Shown piece after piece: positions 6,423 through 12,641 of a DNA stretch of 37,528 nt. Position numbers and translations under genes: made by a program. The stretch comes from a virus. The first letter of the stretch is position 1, and every line of letters begins with the position of its first letter. The notes beneath the pieces are model-generated. The model made no database searches. It was not told where the DNA came from and worked only from the letters and a program-made list of their open reading frames with translations. Location: positions 1 through 37,528 of IMG/VR virus record IMGVR_UViG_3300028840_002577, one strand, 5' to 3'.

Positions 6423-7517
6423 ATGCAAGAATACCATAACACGCAAGAGAATACAACACAAGAATATCAATCCGTACCCTTCCTTTCCATCTGCGCAATA
6501 GCAGATTCGTACGAACACTCATTGACCATAGATAGAATACTTTACGAGATGACCGGCGACCTAGAGTCTGCTGCGATTATGTCCCGTTTGCGCTACTGGT
6601 TTTCTCCATCAAAGATAAACGGTCAGACAAGGGCCAAGTCTAGACACGATGGAAAACTATGGTTGGCGAGGAAAGATGATGAATGGGAAGAAGAAGCCTG
6701 TGTTCGTGTTAAGCAGATGCCGAGAGTAAAGAAACACCTCAAGAAGTTGGGGCTTGTGAACATTGCTATCTACAAATGGGATGGAAATCCGACCACTCAT
6801 TGGCACCTTAATGTTCAGAAGTTTACGGAGATGTACAATGAAACAATTCAAAAAATGATTTCGAAATACCCCAATGGGGAAAAAGGGGATACCCCAATGG
6901 GGAAAAAGGAAAACCCCCAACGGGGAAAGTCCATTAACAAGCATATTCCTCATGCATCTTCCTCAAGCTCGATAGAGCATATATGCGCCGAAGGCGAAAA
7001 TGCCTTTTCAGGAGAATTAGATGAATTAGGAAATGCTGTCTTCCACGAAACGTACAACCTCAAGGGTAAAGGTAAAGAAAACTACGATTCGCTCACAGAG
7101 GACCAGAAACGCGCTGTACGGCTATTACGCAATGTACCCCCTACCTCGAGTCAAGATTCCCGTTTTGAGCTCATCACGGCCTTTAATGTGGCTAGAAACA
7201 AGGGTCTTGATGGGGTTCGCAAAGCAATCATGGTCTACAAGCAGAGGTTGGAGAGAGGAGACACGCCTAATGTGATGGGCGCTTATCTTCTTAAGATCAT
7301 CAATGAAGGTCATGAACCATTGCCGGAACACGCAGATCAAAACAAACGAGCGTGGTTAGATAAGAAGAGCAAGTTTCCTCATGGGAGCTATGACGAGAGA
7401 TGGGATGGTGTGATCTTTCATTTTTATCCAAATCGGGAGTTGAACTACAGAATGTCACATGAGGTTTTTGTCACACAGCTTAGGAATGCATTCCAAGATT
7501 TGAAGGAGAGAGAATAA
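6423..7517 (+). CDS. Replication initiator-like protein
   Basis: The 364-residue protein has an N-terminal region (about 25-140) with the pattern of a winged-helix replication protein: AAIMSRLRYWF, then a DGKLWLARKDDEW segment, RVKKHLKKLGLV and HWHLN. A flexible linker at about 149-172 contains three Pro-x-Gly-Lys-type repeats, and a C-terminal helical domain follows. It is the first gene past the regulator, the place where lambdoid phages carry gene O. The linker DNA is an iteron-like array (6868-6932), so the origin may lie inside the gene. No helicase or helicase-loader gene was recognised next to it. The general role is well supported by position and form; the exact family is uncertain. 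Confidence 0.72.
   Translation: MQEYHNTQENTTQEYQSVPFLSICAIADSYEHSLTIDRILYEMTGDLESAAIMSRLRYWFSPSKINGQTRAKSRHDGKLWLARKDDEWEEEACVRVKQMPRVKKHLKKLGLVNIAIYKWDGNPTTHWHLNVQKFTEMYNETIQKMISKYPNGEKGDTPMGKKENPQRGKSINKHIPHASSSSSIEHICAEGENAFSGELDELGNAVFHETYNLKGKGKENYDSLTEDQKRAVRLLRNVPPTSSQDSRFELITAFNVARNKGLDGVRKAIMVYKQRLERGDTPNVMGAYLLKIINEGHEPLPEHADQNKRAWLDKKSKFPHGSYDERWDGVIFHFYPNRELNYRMSHEVFVTQLRNAFQDLKERE
6868..6932 (+). repeat. Iteron-like repeats inside replication gene, candidate origin
   Basis: ACCCCAATGGGGAAAAAGG occurs at 6868-6886 and again identically at 6891-6909. A third diverged copy, ACCCCCAACGGGGAAAGTCC, is at 6913-6932. The spacings are 23 and 22 bp, about two helical turns. Each copy holds a short inverted repeat CCCC-x3-GGGG and an A run. 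Repeats of this kind inside an initiator gene are the usual form of a lambda-type origin. The repeats also encode a repeated peptide, so selection could act on protein instead. Confidence 0.6.
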
Positions 7518-7553
7518 TGTATAGCACAATGAAGACAAAGGAGTTTGTGTATC

Positions 7554-7877
7554 ATGAAACCACGTTTCACTAAACACAAGTTTGGTGCCAAGCGTACGCA
7601 GACAGACGACATCAAGTTTGACTCAAAGCTAGAGGCTAACTACTACCGCAAGCTCAAGATGGCAGTTTCCTCCGGGGAGCTGCTCTTTTTTTTGCGTCAG
7701 CCGCTCTTTGATTTAGGAGGTGGGGTGACCTACAAGGCCGACTTTGCTGAGTATTGGGCAGACGGCGAGGTAAAGTTCACAGACGTAAAGGGTGTGGAAA
7801 CGAAAGACTTCGTTATGAAAAAAAAATTGGTTGAATCACTTTACCCTATTACTATAAATGTGGTAAAAAAGGTTTAA
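7554..7877 (+). CDS. DUF1064-type nuclease (PD-(D/E)XK fold)
   Basis: The 107-residue protein matches the DUF1064 pattern: FDSKLEANYY near 22-31, a strand ending in RQPLFDL near 49-54, YKADF at 60-64, and DVKG at 77-80 followed by a KKKL helix. E27, D63 and D77-x-K79 fit the catalytic set of a restriction-endonuclease-like fold. Members are common in phage replication regions and are thought to process branched DNA, perhaps as resolvases. AAGGAG ten bases upstream supports the ATG at 7554; a TTG at 7545 is too close to that site. The gene follows the replication gene after 36 bp. Confidence 0.85.
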   Translation: MKPRFTKHKFGAKRTQTDDIKFDSKLEANYYRKLKMAVSSGELLFFLRQPLFDLGGGVTYKADFAEYWADGEVKFTDVKGVETKDFVMKKKLVESLYPITINVVKKV

Positions 7878-7889
7878 TATATAGCAATA
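7874..7889. repeat. TTAATATATAGCAATA motif, copy 2
   Basis: This is identical over 16 bases to 6272-6287 and again includes the TAA stop of the preceding gene. Here it runs directly into AGGAG, the ribosome site of the next gene, so transcripts starting at or near TATAG would have a very short leader. Confidence 0.55.
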
Positions 7890-7899
7890 GGAGCCTCTC

Positions 7900-8049
7900 A
7901 TGCCCTTTGAGTCCGAAGCACAGAGACGTTTTATGCACGCTGTGAACCCTACTTTAGCGAAGGAATTTGAAAAGAAAACGCCGAAGGGAAAAAAGTTGCC
8001 TAAAAAAAAGAAGTCTCAGAGTGTGAGGGCCAAGGGGAAAAAGAAGTGA
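7900..8049 (+). CDS. Small basic phage protein (49 aa)
   Basis: The ATG at 7900 follows AGGAG at a good distance. The product begins MPFESEAQRRFMHA and ends in a Lys-rich tail. The opening MPF-x-SE-x-QRRF/Y is a recognisable signature of a family of tiny basic proteins found in many phages and mobile elements, whose role is not known; nucleic-acid binding is likely from the charge. It is shorter than the usual gene-calling cutoff. Its stop overlaps a GTG that could start the next gene. Confidence 0.72.
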   Translation: MPFESEAQRRFMHAVNPTLAKEFEKKTPKGKKLPKKKKSQSVRAKGKKK

Positions 8050-8057
8050 GAGCCGAT

Positions 8058-8246
8058 ATGAATTCCAAGCTTAAGCAGAAGAAGGTGGTTACGATTCATT
8101 TGACGCGTATCGACCTTGAGAACATACGGGCTGGTGAGTCCGTGAAGGCGCCGGTCAAGACGACCTTCGAAACTGAAGTACCTTATGAAGTGGTGGTGTT
8201 GTTAGATGGTAAAAAGGACGAGGATTACAGACAAGGATGTAGCTAA
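8058..8246 (+). CDS. Small hypothetical protein (62 aa)
   Basis: The product has a basic N-terminus and then alternating strands (VVTIHLTRIDLENIRAG, YEVVVLLDG). The ATG at 8058 is preferred; a GTG at 8046 in the same frame overlaps the preceding stop and would add four residues. The ribosome site is weak (GTGAGAG). It overlaps the following gene by 41 bp. No family was recognised. Confidence 0.55.
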   Translation: MNSKLKQKKVVTIHLTRIDLENIRAGESVKAPVKTTFETEVPYEVVVLLDGKKDEDYRQGCS

Positions 8247-8544
8247 TTTCGCTGCCCTCTTATGGGGATGGTCGCAGTCGCAGACATCGTGTTTCTTTTG
8301 TCAATTCTGGCGTTCTGTCGGAATGAGCGAGATGCAATTCTACCGCAGAGTATGGATGGCACAAGACCAGGTGCCGGACTTCAATCTAGATGAAATCAAG
8401 AAGAACCTAAAGAAGAACCGATTCTTGAAAAATCAAGGGAGTAGGTGTGTCAAAACCGCGGAAAAAATCAGTATCAATCATGAAAGGCAAGAAGGTTTCC
8501 CCGAAAAAAGCTGCAAGTATGCGCAAGAAGGCCGGAGGCTCTAA
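8206..8544 (+). CDS. Hypothetical protein overlapping both neighbours
   Basis: The 112-residue frame has a Trp/Phe-rich centre (FAALLWGWSQS, FFCQFWRSVGMSEMQFYRRVW) that looks like a folded helical domain, followed by a Lys/Asn-rich linker. About the last 32 codons overlap the basic protein gene at 8447 in another frame and may be a run-out. The N-terminus overlaps the gene before it by 41 bp. The Trp-rich core argues for a real gene. Function unknown. Confidence 0.55.
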   Translation: MVKRTRITDKDVANFAALLWGWSQSQTSCFFCQFWRSVGMSEMQFYRRVWMAQDQVPDFNLDEIKKNLKKNRFLKNQGSRCVKTAEKISINHERQEGFPEKSCKYAQEGRRL

Positions 8545-8755
8545 TGTTGGTGAGTATTCTAAGTTGGGTAAGGGAGAGTTTGCGGGCCCGTCGGGAGGCG
8601 CGCCGAAGGGGTCTTATCCGATTAACACTAGAAAGCGGGCTAAAGCGGCGCTCGCCTATGCTCATAACGCCCCAAATCCTAGCGGCATCAAGAAAGCTGT
8701 CAAATCCAAGTACCCAAGCTTGGATACGGGGAAAAAGCCCAAAAGCAAGAAGTAG
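8447..8755 (+). CDS. Small very basic protein with SYPI-type motif
   Basis: The 102-residue product has a Lys/Arg/Ser-rich N-terminus and then GSYPINTRKRAKAALAYA, followed by a KKAVKSKYPSL helix. The SYPI-x5-AKAAL pattern with a later KYPS is recognisable from a family of small phage head- or DNA-associated proteins. The start is GTG at 8447 after GGAGTAGG; an ATG at 8480 is the alternative. The very high positive charge suggests DNA or RNA binding. It ends just before a small Asp/Glu-rich reading frame. Confidence 0.65.
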   Translation: MSKPRKKSVSIMKGKKVSPKKAASMRKKAGGSNVGEYSKLGKGEFAGPSGGAPKGSYPINTRKRAKAALAYAHNAPNPSGIKKAVKSKYPSLDTGKKPKSKK

Positions 8756-8762
8756 ATTAACC

Positions 8763-8861
8763 ATGGCACCATGTGGGGATTACTACCCGGACGCTGACTG
8801 GTGTCATACATTTGATGAGGATGAGCCATTTGAAGAAAGTATCGATCAATCAGAAGTGTGA
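8763..8861 (+). CDS. Possible 32-aa acidic peptide
   Basis: This short frame starts at an ATG after the basic gene and encodes an acidic peptide (HTFDEDEPFEES near its centre). It overlaps the zinc-protein gene in another frame and has no clear ribosome site. The composition is plausible, but the length and overlap leave it doubtful. Confidence 0.25.
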   Translation: MAPCGDYYPDADWCHTFDEDEPFEESIDQSEV

Positions 8862-9195
8862 TCTTTGCCATGAGGCAACGGTTACCAACCTGCATGTGGT
8901 GTTGAAAGAGTTACGCCTATGCCAAGCATGTTCCCAAAAGCACAAGGACGATCAGACAACAGAGAAGTGTGAGGATTGCGGAGAGGAAGCGTTAGGCTGC
9001 AGGTGCGAGGATTACACATTGAAAGATGCTTACGACGATTTGAATGACATCCATGACCTTTTGATGTGTCTATTTGTCACAGCCAGTCACCCCGGCATCC
9101 ATCAGTTTGAAGGCAAGCCGCATCTGACATTGATCAATCTTATTGGCAACCGCGTACATAGCGTCGCCGAAAACCTAAAGGATATTTATGAGTGA
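8815..9195 (+). CDS. Protein with two Cys4 zinc sites
   Basis: The 126-residue product has C15/C18 and C36/C39, then C52/C55 and C62/C64, which could bind two zinc ions; a helical, more hydrophobic half follows. The start is uncertain: ATG codons at 8815 and 8821 and a GTG at 8773 are all in frame and none has a strong ribosome site. The 3' end overlaps the next gene by 8 bp (ATGA), so it belongs to the same operon. Zinc-ribbon proteins in phage middle regions often bind nucleic acid or host polymerase. No family was recognised. Confidence 0.65.
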   Translation: MRMSHLKKVSINQKCDLCHEATVTNLHVVLKELRLCQACSQKHKDDQTTEKCEDCGEEALGCRCEDYTLKDAYDDLNDIHDLLMCLFVTASHPGIHQFEGKPHLTLINLIGNRVHSVAENLKDIYE

Positions 9196-9589
9196 AGCAC
9201 CCAAAGAGACAAAGGAGCTTGATCCAGAGGAAGAGATCCTAATCAAGCGTAAAGATTTCAAAGCTGAATTGCAGAAGGCTCATGAGAATGGCACCCAAGT
9301 GAAGTACATGATTTTGATGAACTTCCTCTTTGCCATGTGTGAGTTTTATGCGGACTCCTTCAAGCCGCCAAATGTAGCCATGAAGGATTTCCTCAAGTTC
9401 ACGCTGTACACCCTAAATAAGGAGTATGAGAAAAAGTATGAGCCAAAAAAAGACGATGAAGAAGGCAAACAGCAAGCTCAAGAAAGTCAAGTCGCACCTG
9501 AAGGAGGACATCAAAATGTTCCAGAAGGAAGCGAAGGAGGACAAGAAGCTGATCAAAAGCCTAAAGAAGAAGAGGTGAGCAATGTGTAG
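9188..9589 (+). CDS. Charged hypothetical protein with disordered C-terminus
   Basis: The 133-residue product has an acidic N-terminus, a folded helical middle (about 35-85, rich in Phe, Met and Leu), and a low-complexity tail of Glu, Gln, Lys and Gly. It overlaps the zinc protein and the next lipoprotein gene, each by 8 bp, so all three are likely translated together. No signal peptide is present. Function unknown. Confidence 0.65.
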   Translation: MSEAPKETKELDPEEEILIKRKDFKAELQKAHENGTQVKYMILMNFLFAMCEFYADSFKPPNVAMKDFLKFTLYTLNKEYEKKYEPKKDDEEGKQQAQESQVAPEGGHQNVPEGSEGGQEADQKPKEEEVSNV

Positions 9590-9719
9590 GATGATCTTTC
9601 TAGCAATCACCACAGGTGCTTTGCTAACTAGCTGCCAAGGGATGGTAAGTGCCGGGTATCATTTGGATGCTGCCTGGAGTAACCCACAATCTCCACAGGA
9701 GAAACCATCGGAGGAGTAA
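9582..9719 (+). CDS. Small predicted lipoprotein (45 aa)
   Basis: An ATG at 9582 overlaps the previous stop. The product has Arg3, a hydrophobic core (MIFLAITTGALL) and LTSC, a good lipobox, so Cys18 would be the lipid site. The mature part is 28 residues, with three Pro and an acidic end. The short length is near that of Rz1-type o-spanins, though it is less Pro-rich than those. No i-spanin overlaps it. It stops one base before the next ATG. It may be a spanin or an exclusion lipoprotein. Confidence 0.65.
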   Translation: MCRMIFLAITTGALLTSCQGMVSAGYHLDAAWSNPQSPQEKPSEE

Positions 9720-10058
9720 ATGTACTGGGATGAGAACGGAGTTGGCTATTTCCTTGATCCCACCCCAGACAGTGACTACGAAACCAGACAATGGAGACGT
9801 TTTCGAGAATATGATGAGCGAAACCCTCATATTTGGGAAGCGTTTAAAGCGATTACAGAGCAAGCGATAGGGAAGGGACACAAGAAGTTAGGGGCATCCT
9901 TTGTAGGGAACATCATTAGATGGGAAAGACCAGAGGTGGCAGAAGGGGACATATTCAAAGTCAACAACGACTTTTTCCCTTACTACGCCAGGAAATATAT
10001 GAAGGAACACCCCGAGCACAGACGCGTGTTCGAGGTTAGGAAGCTGAGAGCCATATGA
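9720..10058 (+). CDS. Conserved phage protein upstream of terminase
   Basis: The 112-residue product contains HIWEAFKAITEQAI, then a GKGHKKLGASFVGNIIRWE segment, and FKVNNDFFPYYARKYM. I recall this pattern (HxWEAF, RWE, FK-x-NN-x4-YYAR) from a widespread family of small phage proteins often coded near small terminase or replication genes; its function is not established to my knowledge. It starts directly after the lipoprotein stop and overlaps the terminase gene by 4 bp. Confidence 0.7.
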   Translation: MYWDENGVGYFLDPTPDSDYETRQWRRFREYDERNPHIWEAFKAITEQAIGKGHKKLGASFVGNIIRWERPEVAEGDIFKVNNDFFPYYARKYMKEHPEHRRVFEVRKLRAI

Positions 10059-10573
10059 GTAAGAAGAGTAAAAGTAAGCCATTAGTCTGGACCGAGGAAA
10101 AACGCAAGGAGCTGGGTGAAAGCTTGGTGGAATTCTCTAAGCTGGACCATGTCTTTCATCTTGTCCAGTGGACTCGGGAGCAGAACAAGACATCTGCTTG
10201 GTGGTATGACATGCAACAAAAGTACCCGGACCTGGTTGAATACCATGAGCAAGCCAAGGAGATACTTGGTGGTAAAATCATGCGTTTGGCCTTTGAAAAC
10301 GGCAATAACTGGGCCATACAGACATTCCTTCCCATATACCTTAAGGACCTCAAGAAACACCTCGATCAGAACCAAGATGAGGAGTATGCCCGTAAGAAGG
10401 ACCTTGAGAAATACAAGAACAGCTTGAATCAGGCAAGAGAAGATGAGGCTCTGGCCAAGATAGAGAGATTTGATAAGAGCCAGGAACTCATGGTGCAGAT
10501 GATGAAGCTCATGGATTTCCTGAAGGAAAAAGATTTACTGGAGGAGTTCCAAAATGAGCAAAGTGAAAGTTAA
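10055..10573 (+). CDS. Probable terminase small subunit
   Basis: The 172-residue protein is helical and charged, with a middle region (about 55-100) that reads as a DNA-binding helical bundle (a YHEQAKEILGGKIMRLAFEN segment) and a C-terminal coiled coil (110-165) suited to ring assembly. It lies just upstream of the large terminase, separated only by one 57-codon gene, the usual place for the small subunit. Its role would be recognising the packaging start on viral DNA and loading the large subunit. The call rests on position and form rather than a diagnostic motif. Confidence 0.7.
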   Translation: MSKKSKSKPLVWTEEKRKELGESLVEFSKLDHVFHLVQWTREQNKTSAWWYDMQQKYPDLVEYHEQAKEILGGKIMRLAFENGNNWAIQTFLPIYLKDLKKHLDQNQDEEYARKKDLEKYKNSLNQAREDEALAKIERFDKSQELMVQMMKLMDFLKEKDLLEEFQNEQSES

Positions 10574-10727
10574 GTTCGAAGTTGTAGAAGAATTCAAAGG
10601 CACCACAGTCGACGCGATCAAGCAAGAAGCAGAAGATATCGTCGCTAAGGTGCAATCTGTCATTCCAAGTGCAACATTTCAAGACTTAGAGGTTGTGCCG
10701 GATGAACCTGACGTACCCGCTGAGTGA
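10554..10727 (+). CDS. 57-aa protein between the terminase genes
   Basis: GGAGG precedes the ATG at 10554 with good spacing. The product is beta-alpha in pattern (VKVKFEVVEEF, then a helix VDAIKQEAEDIVAKVQ, then VIPSATFQDLEVVP), and ends acidic. It overlaps the small terminase by 20 bp and the large terminase start by 26 bp. The form resembles a small ferredoxin-like fold. Function unknown. Confidence 0.65.
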   Translation: MSKVKVKFEVVEEFKGTTVDAIKQEAEDIVAKVQSVIPSATFQDLEVVPDEPDVPAE

Positions 10728-12009
10728 TAAGCAAGTCCGCTCCTACGATGAGAGCAACAAACGTATCAACATATGGGAAGGCTCTGTTCGTTCTGGCAAG
10801 TCTTTTATTTCTATCCTGCGTCTTATTAAGGAGCTGCGGTTTGGAGCCCCTGGCCACGTCATGATTGTCGGTCCCACCCGGGACTCTATCCAACGTAATG
10901 TATTGGCTGAACTCTGTGACCTATTGGGGTTTCCAATCCCCACGCCAAAATCTACTCAGATGGTAATCTTCGATCGTGTTATACACCTGGTTGGGGCGTC
11001 AGATGAACGTTCTCAAAGGCGTATTCAAGGAAGCACGCTTGCCATAGCATATGTAGATGAAATCACCCTCATACCGCAGGGTTTCGTCAAAATGTTGCTG
11101 TCCCGTCTTTCAGTTCCTGGCGCCCGTCTTTTTGCCACGACGAACCCCGACAGTCCGTTTCACTGGCTCAAGACAGAGTTCCTTGAGAATGACAAGCTAG
11201 ATTTAGCCTCCTGGAAGTTTCGTATCGATGACAACCCATCCCTTGATAAGGCATACGTTGACGCGCTGAAGAACGAGTATCAGGGTCTGTGGTACAGGCG
11301 ATACATAGATGGTGACTGGGTCTTAGCTGACGGCACAGTGTATGAATTCTTCGATGAAGAGCAGCACGTCTTTGACTTTCCAAACAAAAGAGCCGAATAC
11401 TACATCGTCGGCATTGACTACGGAACCACCAACCCCACCGTTTTCACCCTAATAGGGTACAACCCCTCTCACTATCCGAACATCTGGCTTGAGCGCGAGT
11501 ATTACTATTCCTCCAAGGAACACAACAGGCAGAAGACAGACACCGAGTACGCAGAGGACCTCAAGGATTTCATCAGTGGCGTTAACGTCCAGGCAATCTA
11601 TCTTGACCCATCCGCAGCGTCTTTCCGCGCCGAGCTTTATCGTCAAGGAGTGGACCAAGTCTACGACGCAGACAACGACGTGCTCAATGGCATTCGTTTT
11701 CAGTCTCAATTGCTAGCCAATGGTACCTACAAGATAAGCAAAAGGTGCAAGAATACTATCCGCGAATATGCTACATATGTATGGGATACGAAAGCTTCTG
11801 AGAAAGGAGACGATAAGCCAGTAAAAGACCATGACCACTGCATGGATGCGCAGCGTTATGCTCTATACACACACTTTGGCCAATCGCTTGACGGCATCAT
11901 GAAGCCCGAAGATGTAGACCGTATGTACGCCGAAGCGATGGGTTTCAACCAGACCATCCCCCGTCAGTTTCAGCAGCCGTATGAAATTAGTGGAAATTCT
12001 TATTACTAA
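10702..12009 (+). CDS. terL: Terminase large subunit (PBSX type)
   Basis: The 435-residue protein is the packaging motor. The ATPase has Walker A at 27-34 (GSVRSGKS), Walker B at about 113-120 (LAIAYVDE), and the coupling-type ATTNPDSPFHW segment near 148-158. The nuclease half starts with GIDYGTTNP near 236-244 (first metal-binding Asp) and has later acidic residues in IYLDPSAASF and the KDHDHCMDAQRY stretch. This layout is typical of the PBSX-type Terminase_3/6 group. ATG 10702 is preferred over a TTG at 10693, with AGAGG upstream. It cuts and pumps DNA into the prohead together with the small subunit and the portal. Confidence 0.95.
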   Translation: MNLTYPLSDKQVRSYDESNKRINIWEGSVRSGKSFISILRLIKELRFGAPGHVMIVGPTRDSIQRNVLAELCDLLGFPIPTPKSTQMVIFDRVIHLVGASDERSQRRIQGSTLAIAYVDEITLIPQGFVKMLLSRLSVPGARLFATTNPDSPFHWLKTEFLENDKLDLASWKFRIDDNPSLDKAYVDALKNEYQGLWYRRYIDGDWVLADGTVYEFFDEEQHVFDFPNKRAEYYIVGIDYGTTNPTVFTLIGYNPSHYPNIWLEREYYYSSKEHNRQKTDTEYAEDLKDFISGVNVQAIYLDPSAASFRAELYRQGVDQVYDADNDVLNGIRFQSQLLANGTYKISKRCKNTIREYATYVWDTKASEKGDDKPVKDHDHCMDAQRYALYTHFGQSLDGIMKPEDVDRMYAEAMGFNQTIPRQFQQPYEISGNSYY

Positions 12010-12048
12010 TTGCTATAAATTATGGTATAAGAAAGATATTTATAGGAA
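12010..12048 (+). promoter_or_regulatory. TTGCTATA ... TATAGGAA element
   Basis: TTGCTATA at 12010-12017 directly follows the terminase stop. A GATATTTATAG string ends in TATAGGAA at 12041-12048, just upstream of the next ATG. The same GATATTTATAG occurs in the capsid-operon upstream region. GGTATAAG at 12023 is a possible -10 box. This is one of the gap elements of the genome-wide motif family. Confidence 0.5.
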
Positions 12049-12056
12049 CGTAATTG

Positions 12057-12335
12057 ATGGACTGGATCAAGGTATCAGATGACCTACCTGTGGACGATCG
12101 GCTTGTGTTGGCTTGGGGCCGTTACGTTGCTGATCGTAGCGATTGCCATGAAGTGGCTAAATTTCGAAGAGCGATAGGGTGGAACGTAGCTCCATTTATG
12201 GAGGTAGAAGCCTGGACATATTTTGACGAGCATCCATCGAGAAAGAGTGAAGCTCCTGCAGTGAAGGAGAGTGAGACTAAAAAAAAAGAGGTAGCTCCGG
12301 GATTATTTAACCGATGGTTCAATCCAGGTGAGTGA
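12057..12335 (+). CDS. DUF551-like small protein
   Basis: The 92-residue product begins MDWIKVSDDLPVDDRLVLAWG, matching the DUF551 opening (W-I-x-V-x-D-x-LP ... V-L-V/A), followed by a region ending VEAWTYFDEHP in the place where the family has a conserved Trp. The C-terminal third is a charged Lys/Glu linker. DUF551 proteins are common accessory genes in phages; their function is not established. AGGA lies nine bases before ATG 12057. Its stop overlaps the next start (TGATG). A second DUF551-like gene lies on the minus strand at 16852. Confidence 0.65.
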   Translation: MDWIKVSDDLPVDDRLVLAWGRYVADRSDCHEVAKFRRAIGWNVAPFMEVEAWTYFDEHPSRKSEAPAVKESETKKKEVAPGLFNRWFNPGE

Positions 12336-12640
12336 TGAGTGATGACATGTGGGCAACCAACCAGTTGCAAAGTCTAAGGATCGTAGACGGCTGGTGTTTT
12401 TATAACAACGGGTGGTGGTACAAGGCTGGAAAGAGGTTTTGCTTCTACCAGGATGTCAATGTACCCACTGATTATCTCGTTCAGGCTCACTGGATGAATG
12501 GAGAAGAGACGTTAACGGATACGTTTCGCATTCAGCTGGATTATCCGATAGCAGGATTCAACAAAGTGCGTGAGGAAGAGATGTCAGTTGCACTACGCAA
12601 AGCCGAATCATGCATCAAAAAACATGCGGTAGAGGTGTAA
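12335..12640 (+). CDS. Hypothetical protein upstream of portal
   Basis: The 101-residue product is rich in Trp, Tyr and Phe in its first half (GWCFYNNGWWYKAGKRFCFY), suggesting a small beta fold, with a helical C-terminus. The ATG overlaps the preceding stop and the portal gene begins two bases after its stop, so it is in the head operon. It could be a small head component or an accessory factor. No family was recognised. Confidence 0.6.
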   Translation: MSDDMWATNQLQSLRIVDGWCFYNNGWWYKAGKRFCFYQDVNVPTDYLVQAHWMNGEETLTDTFRIQLDYPIAGFNKVREEEMSVALRKAESCIKKHAVEV

Positions 12641-12641
12641 T

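Noticed and set aside
7517-7573. 18-codon frame between the replication and DUF1064 genes
   Set aside because: It overlaps the DUF1064 start and its ribosome site; the peptide shows no feature.
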